Below, piece after piece: positions 41,447 to 49,359 of a DNA stretch of 64,000 nt (within the stretch, counting starts at the first letter, position 1; each line of letters starts with the position of its first letter). The DNA comes from RH-AL1 sp964247745 (GTDB lineage Bacteria; Pseudomonadota; Alphaproteobacteria; Rhizobiales; Beijerinckiaceae), in the NCBI GenBank assembly GCA_964247745.1, contig CAXTVT010000001.1, forward strand, positions 1 through 64,000, in the 5' to 3' direction. The notes beneath the pieces were generated by a model. It was not told the origin of the DNA and made no database searches. It saw only the letters and a list, made by a program, of their open reading frames with translations. A program made the translations under genes and the position numbers.

Positions 41447-41745
41447 AGGCTGGCTGGTCGGGAGCGCGTTCGACGATCGAGGTGCCGTGCACCATCGATC
41501 TCGAGCAGACGGCCGACAGCCTGCATGCCTACGTCGACCTCGACGGGGTTGCGCCTGGGCCGGGCGACGAGGTGATCATCCACGACGCGCCGGACACCAT
41601 CGCCTTCGGCGAGAAGTCGGTGGTGGCCCGCCGCGCCACGCTCAAGCGGGCCGGACCGCTTGGCCGCTTCTGGGCTTACGTCGAGGGCTACCTCGAATTG
41701 ACCGAATTGTACGAAGTCAGCTTCTCTGAAGGGAGAGCCCCATGA
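41443..41745 (+). CDS. Small conserved protein of the puh-acsF operon
   Basis: A 100-residue soluble protein with a short beta-rich domain: VPCTIDLEQTADSLHAYVDL, GPGDEVIIHDAPDTIAFGEK, and the end EGYLELTELYEVSF. A gene of this kind often stands between puhC and acsF in alphaproteobacteria, but I know no established role. It overlaps both neighbours by 4 bases, so it is made with them. A part in AcsF maturation or cyclase assembly is an inference from position. Confidence 0.8.
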   Translation: MKAGWSGARSTIEVPCTIDLEQTADSLHAYVDLDGVAPGPGDEVIIHDAPDTIAFGEKSVVARRATLKRAGPLGRFWAYVEGYLELTELYEVSFSEGRAP

Positions 41746-42842
41746 TCCCGATCGAAGGCGGCGGCAACCGCGGCCTGGGTCTGCCCCATGCCATCCCAGG
41801 CACTTCGGGCGTATCGCTGGAGGCCGCGAAGGAGGATACGATTCTCTCGCCGCGCTTCTACACGACCGATTTCAAGGCCATGGACAAGCTGAACGTCGAT
41901 CTCGTCCGCAAGGAATGGGACCACATGATCGGCGAGATGCGCGCCGATCACAACAAGCTGCACTTCCGCCGCGAAGGCCCGATGGATGCCGATATCGACG
42001 CGCTTCCCCCCGAGCTGCGTCGCGAGTTCAAGGACTTCCTCGTGTCCTCGCTCACCGCCGAGTTCTCCGGCTGCGTGCTCTATTCCGAGATCAAGAAGCA
42101 GATCGCCAACAAGGACATCCGCGAGCTCTTCACCTTCATGGCACGGGATGAGTCGCGGCACGCCGGCTTCATCAACGAGACGCTGAAGGACGCCGGCATC
42201 GGCGTCGACCTCGGCTTCCTGACGCGCGTCAAGAAGTACACCTACTTCAAGCCGAAGTTCATCTTCTACGCGACCTACCTGTCCGAGAAGATCGGTTACG
42301 CCCGCTACATCACCATTTACCGCCAGCTCGAGCGCAATCCGGATCGGCTGTTCCATCCGATCTTCCAGTACTTCGAAAAATGGTGCAACGACGAGTTTCG
42401 CCACGGCGAAGGCTTCGCGTTGCTGATGCGTGCCGACCCGTCGCTGACCGCCGGCCGCAACAAGCTTTGGATTCGCTTCTTCCTGCTCGCGGTGTTCGCG
42501 ACGATGTACGTGCGCGATCACATGCGGCCGGCCTTCCACGAGGCCGTCGGCATCGATCCCACGGACTACGACTACAAGGTCTTCGCGATCACGCAGGAGA
42601 TCGCCAAGCAGTGCTTCCCGGTCGCGCTCGACACCGATCATCCGGTGTTCCGCGCCGGGCTCGACAAGCTCTGGCGCATCACCGAGGCGCGTGCCGCCGC
42701 GCAGGCGAAGGGCGGCATCGCCGGCAAGCTGCGCCGTGCCGGTCTCGCCGGTGCCGCCGGTCTGACCTTCGCCCGATTGTTCGTCCTGCCGGTGAAGCGC
42801 ACGCAATTGCCGGCCACGACGCTGCTCGCGCCGGCGTGGTAA
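41742..42842 (+). CDS. acsF: Aerobic Mg-protoporphyrin IX monomethyl ester cyclase
   Basis: A 366-residue diiron enzyme forming the fifth ring of chlorophylls with O2. Two iron motifs are clear: MARDESRHAGFINE and WCNDEFRHGEGFALL, with EFSGCVLYSEIKK supplying more ligands. The O2-requiring cyclase, and the lack of bchE in the window, indicate bacteriochlorophyll synthesis in air. The ATG at 41742 follows GAAGGGAGA and overlaps the previous stop. Confidence 0.96.
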   Translation: MIPIEGGGNRGLGLPHAIPGTSGVSLEAAKEDTILSPRFYTTDFKAMDKLNVDLVRKEWDHMIGEMRADHNKLHFRREGPMDADIDALPPELRREFKDFLVSSLTAEFSGCVLYSEIKKQIANKDIRELFTFMARDESRHAGFINETLKDAGIGVDLGFLTRVKKYTYFKPKFIFYATYLSEKIGYARYITIYRQLERNPDRLFHPIFQYFEKWCNDEFRHGEGFALLMRADPSLTAGRNKLWIRFFLLAVFATMYVRDHMRPAFHEAVGIDPTDYDYKVFAITQEIAKQCFPVALDTDHPVFRAGLDKLWRITEARAAAQAKGGIAGKLRRAGLAGAAGLTFARLFVLPVKRTQLPATTLLAPAW

Positions 42843-42846
42843 CGTC

Positions 42847-43611
42847 ATGGGCGCGAACGCGACGGCCTTCGCTTACGCGCTTTTCATCTGGTGGTTCTCC
42901 ACCGGCCTCGTCTTCTTCGTGGTGCTGCGCCGACCGGCGGCGACGCGCTGGGCGCTGATCGGTGCGGCGATTCTCTACCCGTTGTGCCTCGCCGCGCTGG
43001 CGCGGACAGCGGCGGTTTCGAGCCTGACCGCGACCTATGCCGCCTTCACCGCCGCGATCGTGCTCTGGGGCACGCAGGAGGTGGCCTTCCTCACGGGCGC
43101 GGTGACCGGGCCGCGCCCGCTCGCCTGTCCCGCCGGCGCCAGCGGCCTGCGCCGCTTCCGCTTCGCCGTCGCCGCGATCCTGTGGCATGAGCTGGCGCTC
43201 GCCGGCACCGGGCTCGGCGTGCTCGCCGCGACCTGGGGGCAGCCGACCCAGGCCGGCGCGCTGGCCTATGCCGTGCTCTGGACGATGCGGGTGTCGTCCA
43301 AGCTCAATCTCTTCTTCGGCGTCCCCAACCTCAACGATTCGATCATGCCGGCGCCGATCGCGCATCTCCGCTCGTACTTTCGCCGTGCGCCGGTCAACGA
43401 CTTCTTTCCAGTCGCGGTTCTGCTGGCCGTCGCCGTCGGGGCGGGCTTGGTGCTGATGGCGATCGATCCCGCGGCCGAGGCGCCGAGCACCGTCGGCTAC
43501 GCGCTCGCCGCCTCGCTGCTCGGCCTCGCGATCCTCGAGCATCTCTTCATGCTTGTGAGCCTGCCATTTGAGAAGCTGTGGCGCTGGGGCACCGGTCCGG
43601 CCGTGACTTGA
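42847..43611 (+). CDS. puhE: Photosynthetic complex assembly protein 2 (PuhE family)
   Basis: A 254-residue membrane protein with about seven hydrophobic helices. FAYALFIWWFSTGLVFFVVL starts the protein, and the core shows MRVSSKLNLFFGVPNLNDS, the most conserved block of the alphaproteobacterial family. It closes the plus-strand superoperon, four bases after acsF. Loss of PuhE in Rhodobacter alters reaction-centre and pigment levels; the exact activity is unknown. Confidence 0.9.
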   Translation: MGANATAFAYALFIWWFSTGLVFFVVLRRPAATRWALIGAAILYPLCLAALARTAAVSSLTATYAAFTAAIVLWGTQEVAFLTGAVTGPRPLACPAGASGLRRFRFAVAAILWHELALAGTGLGVLAATWGQPTQAGALAYAVLWTMRVSSKLNLFFGVPNLNDSIMPAPIAHLRSYFRRAPVNDFFPVAVLLAVAVGAGLVLMAIDPAAEAPSTVGYALAASLLGLAILEHLFMLVSLPFEKLWRWGTGPAVT

Positions 43612-43665
43612 CAGCCACGCGGCCCATCCGTCCGATGGTCAGCTGCACGACGAGGATGGGGCGTT

Positions 43666-43902
43666 ATGAACCAGAATACGAAGATGCTTATCGGCGCGGT
43701 GGTCGCTGCCGTGCTGGCGATCGCCGTCTATTACGGCGCGATCAGCCAACAGTCTGCCAATTCGATCCAGAACCAGACCAACCAGTCGCTCGGGACGTCG
43801 CCCGCCGGGCAGCAGGTGGTTCCGCCGACATCGCAAAACCCGGCGACACCGCCGCAAGCCGCTCCGGCTTCGCAGAATGGCGCAGCGACGGCGCCGCACT
43901 GA
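43666..43902 (+). CDS. Small membrane-anchored protein with Gln/Asn/Pro-rich tail
   Basis: A 78-residue protein: one N-terminal helix (MLIGAVVAAVLAIAVYYGAI) and a disordered periplasmic tail rich in Gln, Asn, Pro and Ser. Good spacing from a GGGGCG-like stretch supports the ATG. It follows puhE by 54 bases and could be cotranscribed. I do not recognise it; it may be a species-level small protein. Confidence 0.55.
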   Translation: MNQNTKMLIGAVVAAVLAIAVYYGAISQQSANSIQNQTNQSLGTSPAGQQVVPPTSQNPATPPQAAPASQNGAATAPH

Positions 43903-44007
43903 GCCGGATCGTGGTTGCGCGTGGCACCTGACAGCCAGGCCACGATTGACCGAGACGAAGCGGCGCCGGTCCCATCGTGAGACGGGCGAGGCGCCGCGTG
44001 TCTCCGG

Positions 44008-44733
44008 TCAGATCATGTGCTGGCCGCCATTGATCGAGATCGTCGTACCGGTGATGAAGGCGGCGTCTTCACTCGCCAGGAACACCACGCAGCGGGCGAT
44101 CTCCTCCGGCTCGCCAAGGCGACCGACAGGGATGTGCGGGAGCACTTTGGTCTTGATGATCTCCTCCGGCACCGCCTTGACCATGTCGGTCGCGATGTAG
44201 CCCGGTGCGATGATGTTGACGGTGATGCCCTTGTTCGCGCTCTCGTGCGCCAGCGCCTTGGTGAAGCCGATGTCGCCCGACTTGGCCGCGCAATAATTCG
44301 TCTGCCCGAACTGGCCCTTCTGGCCGTTGATCGAGGAGATGTTGACGATGCGGCCCCAGCCGCGCTCGCGCATGCCCTCGATCACCGGGCGGGTCATGTT
44401 GAAAAGCGAGTTCAGGTTGGTGTTGATGACGGCCGACCATTGCTCCGGCTTCATCTTGTGCAGCGGCACGTCCTTGGTGATGCCGGCATTGTTCACCAGG
44501 ACCTCGACCGGGCCGAGATCGGCCTCGACCTTCTTGAGGCCTTCCGCACAGGATTCGAAGCTCGAGACGTCCCACTTGTAGACGGCGATGCCGGTCGCTT
44601 CCTTGAAGGCGGCGGCGGCCTCGTCGTTGCCGGCGTAGGTCGCGGCCACCTTGTAGCCGGCCTCCTGCAACGCCTTGCTGATCGCCGCGCCGATCCCGCG
44701 CGACCCTCCACTGACCACCGCCACCCGAGCCAT
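44008..44733 (-). CDS. phaB: Acetoacetyl-CoA reductase
   Basis: A 241-residue short-chain dehydrogenase making (R)-3-hydroxybutyryl-CoA for polyhydroxybutyrate. The NADPH motif VVSGGSRGIGAAIS, the NNAG block, and the catalytic NISSINGQK with YCAAK are intact, and the C-terminus SINGGQHMI is that of PhbB. The second of two nearby ATGs (44733) was chosen because it gives usable Shine-Dalgarno spacing and the family's length. It follows phaA by 112 bases. Confidence 0.95.
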   Translation of the reverse strand: MARVAVVSGGSRGIGAAISKALQEAGYKVAATYAGNDEAAAAFKEATGIAVYKWDVSSFESCAEGLKKVEADLGPVEVLVNNAGITKDVPLHKMKPEQWSAVINTNLNSLFNMTRPVIEGMRERGWGRIVNISSINGQKGQFGQTNYCAAKSGDIGFTKALAHESANKGITVNIIAPGYIATDMVKAVPEEIIKTKVLPHIPVGRLGEPEEIARCVVFLASEDAAFITGTTISINGGQHMI

Positions 44734-44845
44734 CGACATTCCTTCCCTGCGTGTCGGACCGACCTTTAATGGCCGGCCTCGTCGTTGCTGTGACAATCCT
44801 CAAGAACGCGGCGGCGCCTGCGAAGAGCGCCGCAGCCGACGAAGC

Positions 44846-46021
44846 CTAGCGCTCCAGGCACATGGCGACGCCCATGCCGCCACCGATGCACAAGGTGGCG
44901 AGGCCCTTGTGGACATCGCGATGCGCCATTTCGTGCAGCAGGGTCACCAGCACGCGCGTGCCCGACGCCCCGATCGGATGGCCGATGGCGATAGCGCCGC
45001 CGTTCACGTTCACGATCCCCGGATCCCATCCCATGTCCTTGTTCACCGAGATCGCCTGGGCGGCGAAGGCCTCGTTGGCTTCGACGAGCTCGAGGTCCTT
45101 GACGGACCATCCGGCCTTCTCGAGCGCCTTGCGCGACGCCGGAATCGGGCCGGTGCCCATGATCGCGGGATCGACGCCGGCAGTCGCCCAGGAGGCGATG
45201 CGAGCGAGAGGGGTAAGGCCGCGGCGCTTGGCTTCGTCCGCCGTCATCAGCACCACGGCGGCCGCACCGTCGTTGATGCCCGAGGCGTTGCCGGCCGTCA
45301 CGGTGCCTTCCTTGGAGAAGGCCGGCTTCAGCTTGGTGAAATTATCGATCGTCACGCCCTTGCGGATGTACTCGTCCTCGTCGACGATCGTATCTCCCTT
45401 GCGGCCCTTTACGGTGAACGGGATGATCTCGTCCTTGAAGCGTCCGGCCTTCTGCGCTGCCTCGGCCTTGTTCTGCGAGCCGAGCGCGAACTTGTCCTGG
45501 TCCTCGCGCGAGATCTGCCACTTCTCGGCGATGTTCTCTGCCGTGTTGCCCATCGGGTAGCCCTGGAAGGCGTCGATCAGGCCGTCCTTCATCATCGTGT
45601 CGACGAGCTTGGTGTCGCCCATCTTGACGCCGGCCCGCAGGTAACTGGCGTGCGGCGACAGCGACATGCTCTCCTGCCCGCCGGCCACGATGATCGCGGC
45701 GTCGCCGTTGGCGATCTGCTGCATGCCCAGCGCCACGGAGCGCAGCCCCGAGCCGCACACCTGGTTGAGGCTCCAGGCCGTCTTCTCCTTCGGCACGCCG
45801 GCCGCCATCGCCGCCTGTCGCGCCGGATTCTGGCCCTGCGCCGCGGTCAGCACCTGCCCCAGGATCACCTCGTCGACGTCGCCGCCTTCGACCTTGGCGC
45901 GCGCGATCACCTCCTTGATGACGGCGGCTCCGAGTTCGTGTGCCGGGATCGATCCGAAGGCTCCGTTGAAGGATCCGACGGCCGTGCGGCCGGCCGCGAC
46001 GATGACGATGTCGGTGGACAT
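44846..46021 (-). CDS. phaA: Acetyl-CoA acetyltransferase (beta-ketothiolase)
   Basis: A 391-residue biosynthetic thiolase condensing two acetyl-CoA to acetoacetyl-CoA, the first PHB step. The nucleophile is Cys89 (NQVCGSGLR). The second Cys is in LCIGGGMG and the His in IAIGHPIGASG. Length and motifs are complete. It is divergent from phaR across a 226-base gap with a strong inverted repeat. No phaC synthase is present in the window. Confidence 0.95.
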   Translation of the reverse strand: MSTDIVIVAAGRTAVGSFNGAFGSIPAHELGAAVIKEVIARAKVEGGDVDEVILGQVLTAAQGQNPARQAAMAAGVPKEKTAWSLNQVCGSGLRSVALGMQQIANGDAAIIVAGGQESMSLSPHASYLRAGVKMGDTKLVDTMMKDGLIDAFQGYPMGNTAENIAEKWQISREDQDKFALGSQNKAEAAQKAGRFKDEIIPFTVKGRKGDTIVDEDEYIRKGVTIDNFTKLKPAFSKEGTVTAGNASGINDGAAAVVLMTADEAKRRGLTPLARIASWATAGVDPAIMGTGPIPASRKALEKAGWSVKDLELVEANEAFAAQAISVNKDMGWDPGIVNVNGGAIAIGHPIGASGTRVLVTLLHEMAHRDVHKGLATLCIGGGMGVAMCLER

Positions 46022-46152
46022 GGAAAATGCTCTCCCTCTGCGCCGTCCCGTCTGGCGTGCCGACGCGTTTTCGATACCAAGGCGGATGTCGGGTCAATCA
46101 TCCGGTCGGCAAGCCCGCATGGGCCGGTTGGGGGATCGCAGCGCAATAGGAA

Positions 46153-46179
46153 GACGCTTTCGCAGATGCGAAAAGCGCC
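46153..46179. promoter_or_regulatory. Inverted repeat in the phaA-phaR divergent gap
   Basis: cgctttcgca and tgcgaaaagcg form a near-perfect inverted repeat around a GA centre, with one extra A. It lies about 70 bases before phaR. It could be an operator for PhaR autoregulation or a leader hairpin; the binding sequence of this PhaR is not known to me. Confidence 0.35.
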
Positions 46180-46247
46180 TATGATGATGCGGCTAGTGCG
46201 CGACCGATCTGTCGGAAGCCGGCGAGAATCCCATCCAGAGTCCGGGC

Positions 46248-47050
46248 ATGACGAGCGAGAAGCCTCCGACGATCATCAAGAAATACGCCAATCGCCGGCT
46301 CTACAACACCGGCACCAGCGCCTACGTCACGCTCGAGGATCTGGCGGTCATGGTGAAGCGCGGCGACGACTTCGTGGTGTTCGACGCCAAGGGAGGCGAG
46401 GACATCACGCGCTCCGTGCTCGCGCAGATCATCTTCGAGCAGGAGGGGAAGAACGGCCAAAGCCTGCTGCCGATCACCTTCCTGCGTCAGCTGATCCGCT
46501 TCTACGGGGACAGCATGCAGATGCTGGTGCCGTCCTATCTCGAATTCTCGCTCGACAAGCTCGCCAAGGAGCGAGGCGGTTTCGCCGACGTGTTCGGCAA
46601 GAGCCCCCTGACGAGCGCGCTGATGGCCAACCCGATGGCCGATGCCGCGCGGCCCATCTTCGCGCAGATCGAGGAACAGACGCGCCAGAACGTGGCGATG
46701 TTCCGCGACGCCCTGTCGATGTTCACGCCCGGCGGCGCGACGCCATCCAGATCGGATGCGCCGCCGCCCATGCGCTCGTCACCAGAGCCCTNNNNNNNNN
46801 NNNNNNNNNNNNNNNNNNNNNNNNNNNNNNNNNNNNNNNNNNNNNNNNNNNNNNNNNNNNNNNNNNNNNNNNNNNNNNNNNNNNNNNNNNNGCGACGCCA
46901 TCCAGATCGGATGCGCCGCCGCCCATGCGCTCGTCACCAGAGCCCTCGTCACCGGAGCCCTCTTCGCCGGAGCCGAGAGAGATCGACGACATGCGACGTC
47001 AGCTGGACGAAATGCGGCGCCGCATCGAGAGCATGGCGGCGAAAGGCTGA
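46248..47050 (+). CDS. phaR: Polyhydroxyalkanoate synthesis repressor PhaR, interrupted by an assembly gap
   Basis: PhaR represses phasin and PHB genes and is released by PHB granules. The N-terminal PHB_acc_N domain (TIIKKYANRRLYNTGTSAYV) and the PHB_acc domain (LLPITFLRQLIRFYGDSMQM) are intact. A run of 100 N follows residue 181. As written, the downstream part lies in another frame. The 55 bases before and after the N run are identical, and deleting 155 bases restores one frame of 215 residues: SSPEP repeats, then MRRQLDEMRRRIESMAAKG, a normal PhaR end. The apparent break is thus probably not biological. Confidence 0.9.
46737..46946. other. Assembly gap (100 N) flanked by an exact 55-bp duplication
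   Basis: 46737-46791 and 46892-46946 are identical, and 46792-46891 is N. A 55-base overlap running up to contig ends is what an unmerged de Bruijn contig overlap would look like, with an arbitrary 100-N spacer. The true sequence is most likely continuous. An expansion of the SSPEP-coding short repeats (ccctcgtcaccggag, ccctcttcgccggag) just downstream may have caused the break. Confidence 0.9.
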
Positions 47051-47198
47051 CGGTTGCGAAGACCGGCCGCGCGCTGTGCCTGGGCCTAGCCAAGCCTGGC
47101 GTAACCGTGTACGCACCCGCCTTCACGAATTCACTCGGCGGGTGGCTTGACCCCGCGTGCCCCGACGTGGGGCAGCCGTTCTTCGAAGAGTTGATCCC

Positions 47199-47390
47199 AT
47201 GGCCGTCCCGAAGCGCAAGACCTCTCCGATGAAGCGCGGCTTTCGCCGCTCGGCCGATGCCTTGAAGCAGCCGACCTACGTCGAAGACAAAGACTCGGGC
47301 GAACTGCGCCGCCCGCATCACATCGATCTCAAGACTGGCATGTACAAGGGCCGCCAGGTTCTGACGCCGAAGGTTGCTGCCGACGACTAG
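47199..47390 (+). CDS. rpmF: Ribosomal protein bL32
   Basis: A 63-residue 50S subunit protein. MAVPKRKTSPMKRGFRRSAD is the typical alphaproteobacterial start and GRQVLTPKVAAD the end. The zinc-binding cysteines of some L32 proteins are absent (C-minus form). Position next to the pha genes is common in Hyphomicrobiales. The ATG is at 47199. Confidence 0.96.
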   Translation: MAVPKRKTSPMKRGFRRSADALKQPTYVEDKDSGELRRPHHIDLKTGMYKGRQVLTPKVAADD

Positions 47391-47438
47391 GTCGCCCGTC
47401 AGGCGTCGTGGAATAGGCACGTTGCCCTGACCGACAGG

Positions 47439-49247
47439 CTACAAAGGTCCGGCGCCCTCGATCCACGTCTCTCCCGACAGGTCGCGACGCGCCCTGTCGA
47501 GTTCCTCGGTGTAGCGCCGCAGCACGTGGGCTTCGGTGAGTAGGCCGATGACGCGCCGGTCGGCATCGCTCTCGATCACGGCGAGCGCCTCGCTCTCGAT
47601 CTCCTCGAACACGCGTGCCGCCTGCCGGATGTTCATGTCCGGCGTGAGCACGCGATCGGCGTGGCGCAGCAGCGTCGTCAGAGGTTTGCGGCAGCGGGCG
47701 GCATCGAGCGTCATGGTGTGCGCCTCGTTGAGCGACACCATGCCGGCATAGCGGCCGAACGGATCGGTGGCGACGATCCAGTAGTCGCTTCCGAGCGGAT
47801 GGCTTTCGAGGAAGCTCGCGATGGTGCTGTCGGCATAGACGGTGCCGACATCGCGCCGCATCAGGCGGCCGACCGTCAGCGACCGGATCCAGCCGACATC
47901 CTGTGCCGAGCGGATCGACTCGCCGCGCAGATGCAGCCGCCAGGTCGCGAAGCTGTAGCCGAAGGTGCGTCGCACCAGCACGGAATCGAGCGTCGTCGTC
48001 GCCAGGATCAGGATCGTGAGAGCGTAGTCGCCGGTCGCCTCCAGCGCCAGGAAGCCCATGGTCAGCGGGCCACCGATGATCGTCACCGAAAGACCGGCCA
48101 TGGCGACTACGGCGCAGGTCGTGGCGTCGAGCGGCACGCTCGGCGCGAGCATCGCCGCGAGACCGTGGAACAGCACGCCGGTGAGGCCGCCGAGATAGAG
48201 CGAGGCGAAGAACAGGCCGCCGCGAAAGCCGCTGCCGATCGAGATCGCCGAGGCGCAGGATTTGAGCAGCAGCGTCACCGCGACGAAACCGATCGCCGGC
48301 GGCGCGTGCAGCAGCGCCGCCAGCGCGCCGTGCCCGGCCGAGAGCATGTGCGGCGTGACCAGTGCCATCGCGCCCAGGCCAAGGCCGCCGATGGCGGGCT
48401 GCAGCCAAGCCGGGATACGGCTGCGGCGGAACAGATCCTCGGTGAGCGTGACCCCACGCATGATGGCGATGCCGAGGCCGGCGCAGGCCAGCGACAACAC
48501 GAGCAGCAGCGCGATGCTGCTGCCGTTCAGCACCGTGTCCGAGGCGAGATGGCCGATGAAGGTCTCGCCCATGCCGATCGCGCGCGCCACCAGCACGGCC
48601 GAGATCGCCGCCGCCATCACCGGTGCCAGGCCGAACGGCGTGTAGGTGCCGATGATGATTTCGAACCCGTAGAAGGCGCCGGTGAGCGGCGCGCCGAAGG
48701 CGGCGGCGATGGCACCCGCGGCGCCGGCTCCTACCATCATCCGCAAGTCGGCGCGGCGCAGGTTGAAGAAGCGGCTGAGACGAGAGGCGAGGCCGGCGCC
48801 CAGTTGCGTGTAGCCGGCCTCTAGCCCGACGGAGGCGCCGAAGCCGTTGGAGACGAGCGTCTGGACGCCGATCGCCACGGAATCGATCAGCGACATGCGC
48901 CCCCCGGCGAGCGCGTTGGCCTCGATCGCGTCGATCGGGCGATTGTTCCGGCGCCGCAGCAGCAGGCGGCTGCCGGCGCCGAGCAGCAGCCCGCCGCACG
49001 CCGGGATCAAGGCAAGCCAGGGGCTGTCGAGGTGCTCGGTCGCGCTCAGCGCGGCGTGGCCGTAGAGCAGGTGGTGGAGGAGCGCCGCTAATCGCGACAG
49101 CATGGTGGTGGTCAGTCCGGCGACGATGCCGACGATAACAGCGAGGAACACGAGGCCGCCCTCGCCAGCCCGGATCGTGTTGCGCAGGCGCGTGACGGCG
49201 GCCTGGCCATGCCAGGCGCGGGCGCGTCTCTCGCGAGCCGAGGTCAA
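47439..49247 (-). CDS. ClC-family chloride channel/antiporter with CBS domains
   Basis: A 602-residue ClC protein. About ten or more membrane helices hold SNGFGASVGLEAGYTQ, whose Glu in GLEAG corresponds to the gating glutamate, and GSGFRGGLFFASL (the GGxFxP-like loop). A C-terminal cytoplasmic part (about 450-602) carries a CBS pair (VGRLMRRDVGTVYADSTIAS; ALAVIESDADRRVIGLLTE). The gating Glu suggests Cl-/H+ exchange. The proton glutamate cannot be assigned safely. It is transcribed toward rpmF. Confidence 0.9.
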   Translation of the reverse strand: MTSARERRARAWHGQAAVTRLRNTIRAGEGGLVFLAVIVGIVAGLTTTMLSRLAALLHHLLYGHAALSATEHLDSPWLALIPACGGLLLGAGSRLLLRRRNNRPIDAIEANALAGGRMSLIDSVAIGVQTLVSNGFGASVGLEAGYTQLGAGLASRLSRFFNLRRADLRMMVGAGAAGAIAAAFGAPLTGAFYGFEIIIGTYTPFGLAPVMAAAISAVLVARAIGMGETFIGHLASDTVLNGSSIALLLVLSLACAGLGIAIMRGVTLTEDLFRRSRIPAWLQPAIGGLGLGAMALVTPHMLSAGHGALAALLHAPPAIGFVAVTLLLKSCASAISIGSGFRGGLFFASLYLGGLTGVLFHGLAAMLAPSVPLDATTCAVVAMAGLSVTIIGGPLTMGFLALEATGDYALTILILATTTLDSVLVRRTFGYSFATWRLHLRGESIRSAQDVGWIRSLTVGRLMRRDVGTVYADSTIASFLESHPLGSDYWIVATDPFGRYAGMVSLNEAHTMTLDAARCRKPLTTLLRHADRVLTPDMNIRQAARVFEEIESEALAVIESDADRRVIGLLTEAHVLRRYTEELDRARRDLSGETWIEGAGPL

Positions 49248-49313
49248 CGGCGTTCCGGCGGCATGGCCTTGCTATGGCGCAAGGCGGCCGCGGCGCCAAC
49301 CTCTGGAACGAAG

Positions 49314-49336
49314 AAGCCCGGCGCGAGGCCGGGCTT
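49314..49336 (-). terminator. Stem-loop terminator after actP
   Basis: AAGCCCGGC and GCCGGGCTT form a perfect nine-pair stem around a five-base loop, 24 bases after the end of the symporter gene. On the minus strand it is followed by CTTCGTTCC, a poor but partly U-rich tract. Confidence 0.65.
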
Positions 49337-49359
49337 GCCGTGGCGTGTAGGCGCGCCGC

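Noticed and set aside
46792..47050. Frameshift or pseudogene call for phaR
   Set aside because: The frame change disappears when the 100 N and one copy of the 55-base duplication are removed.
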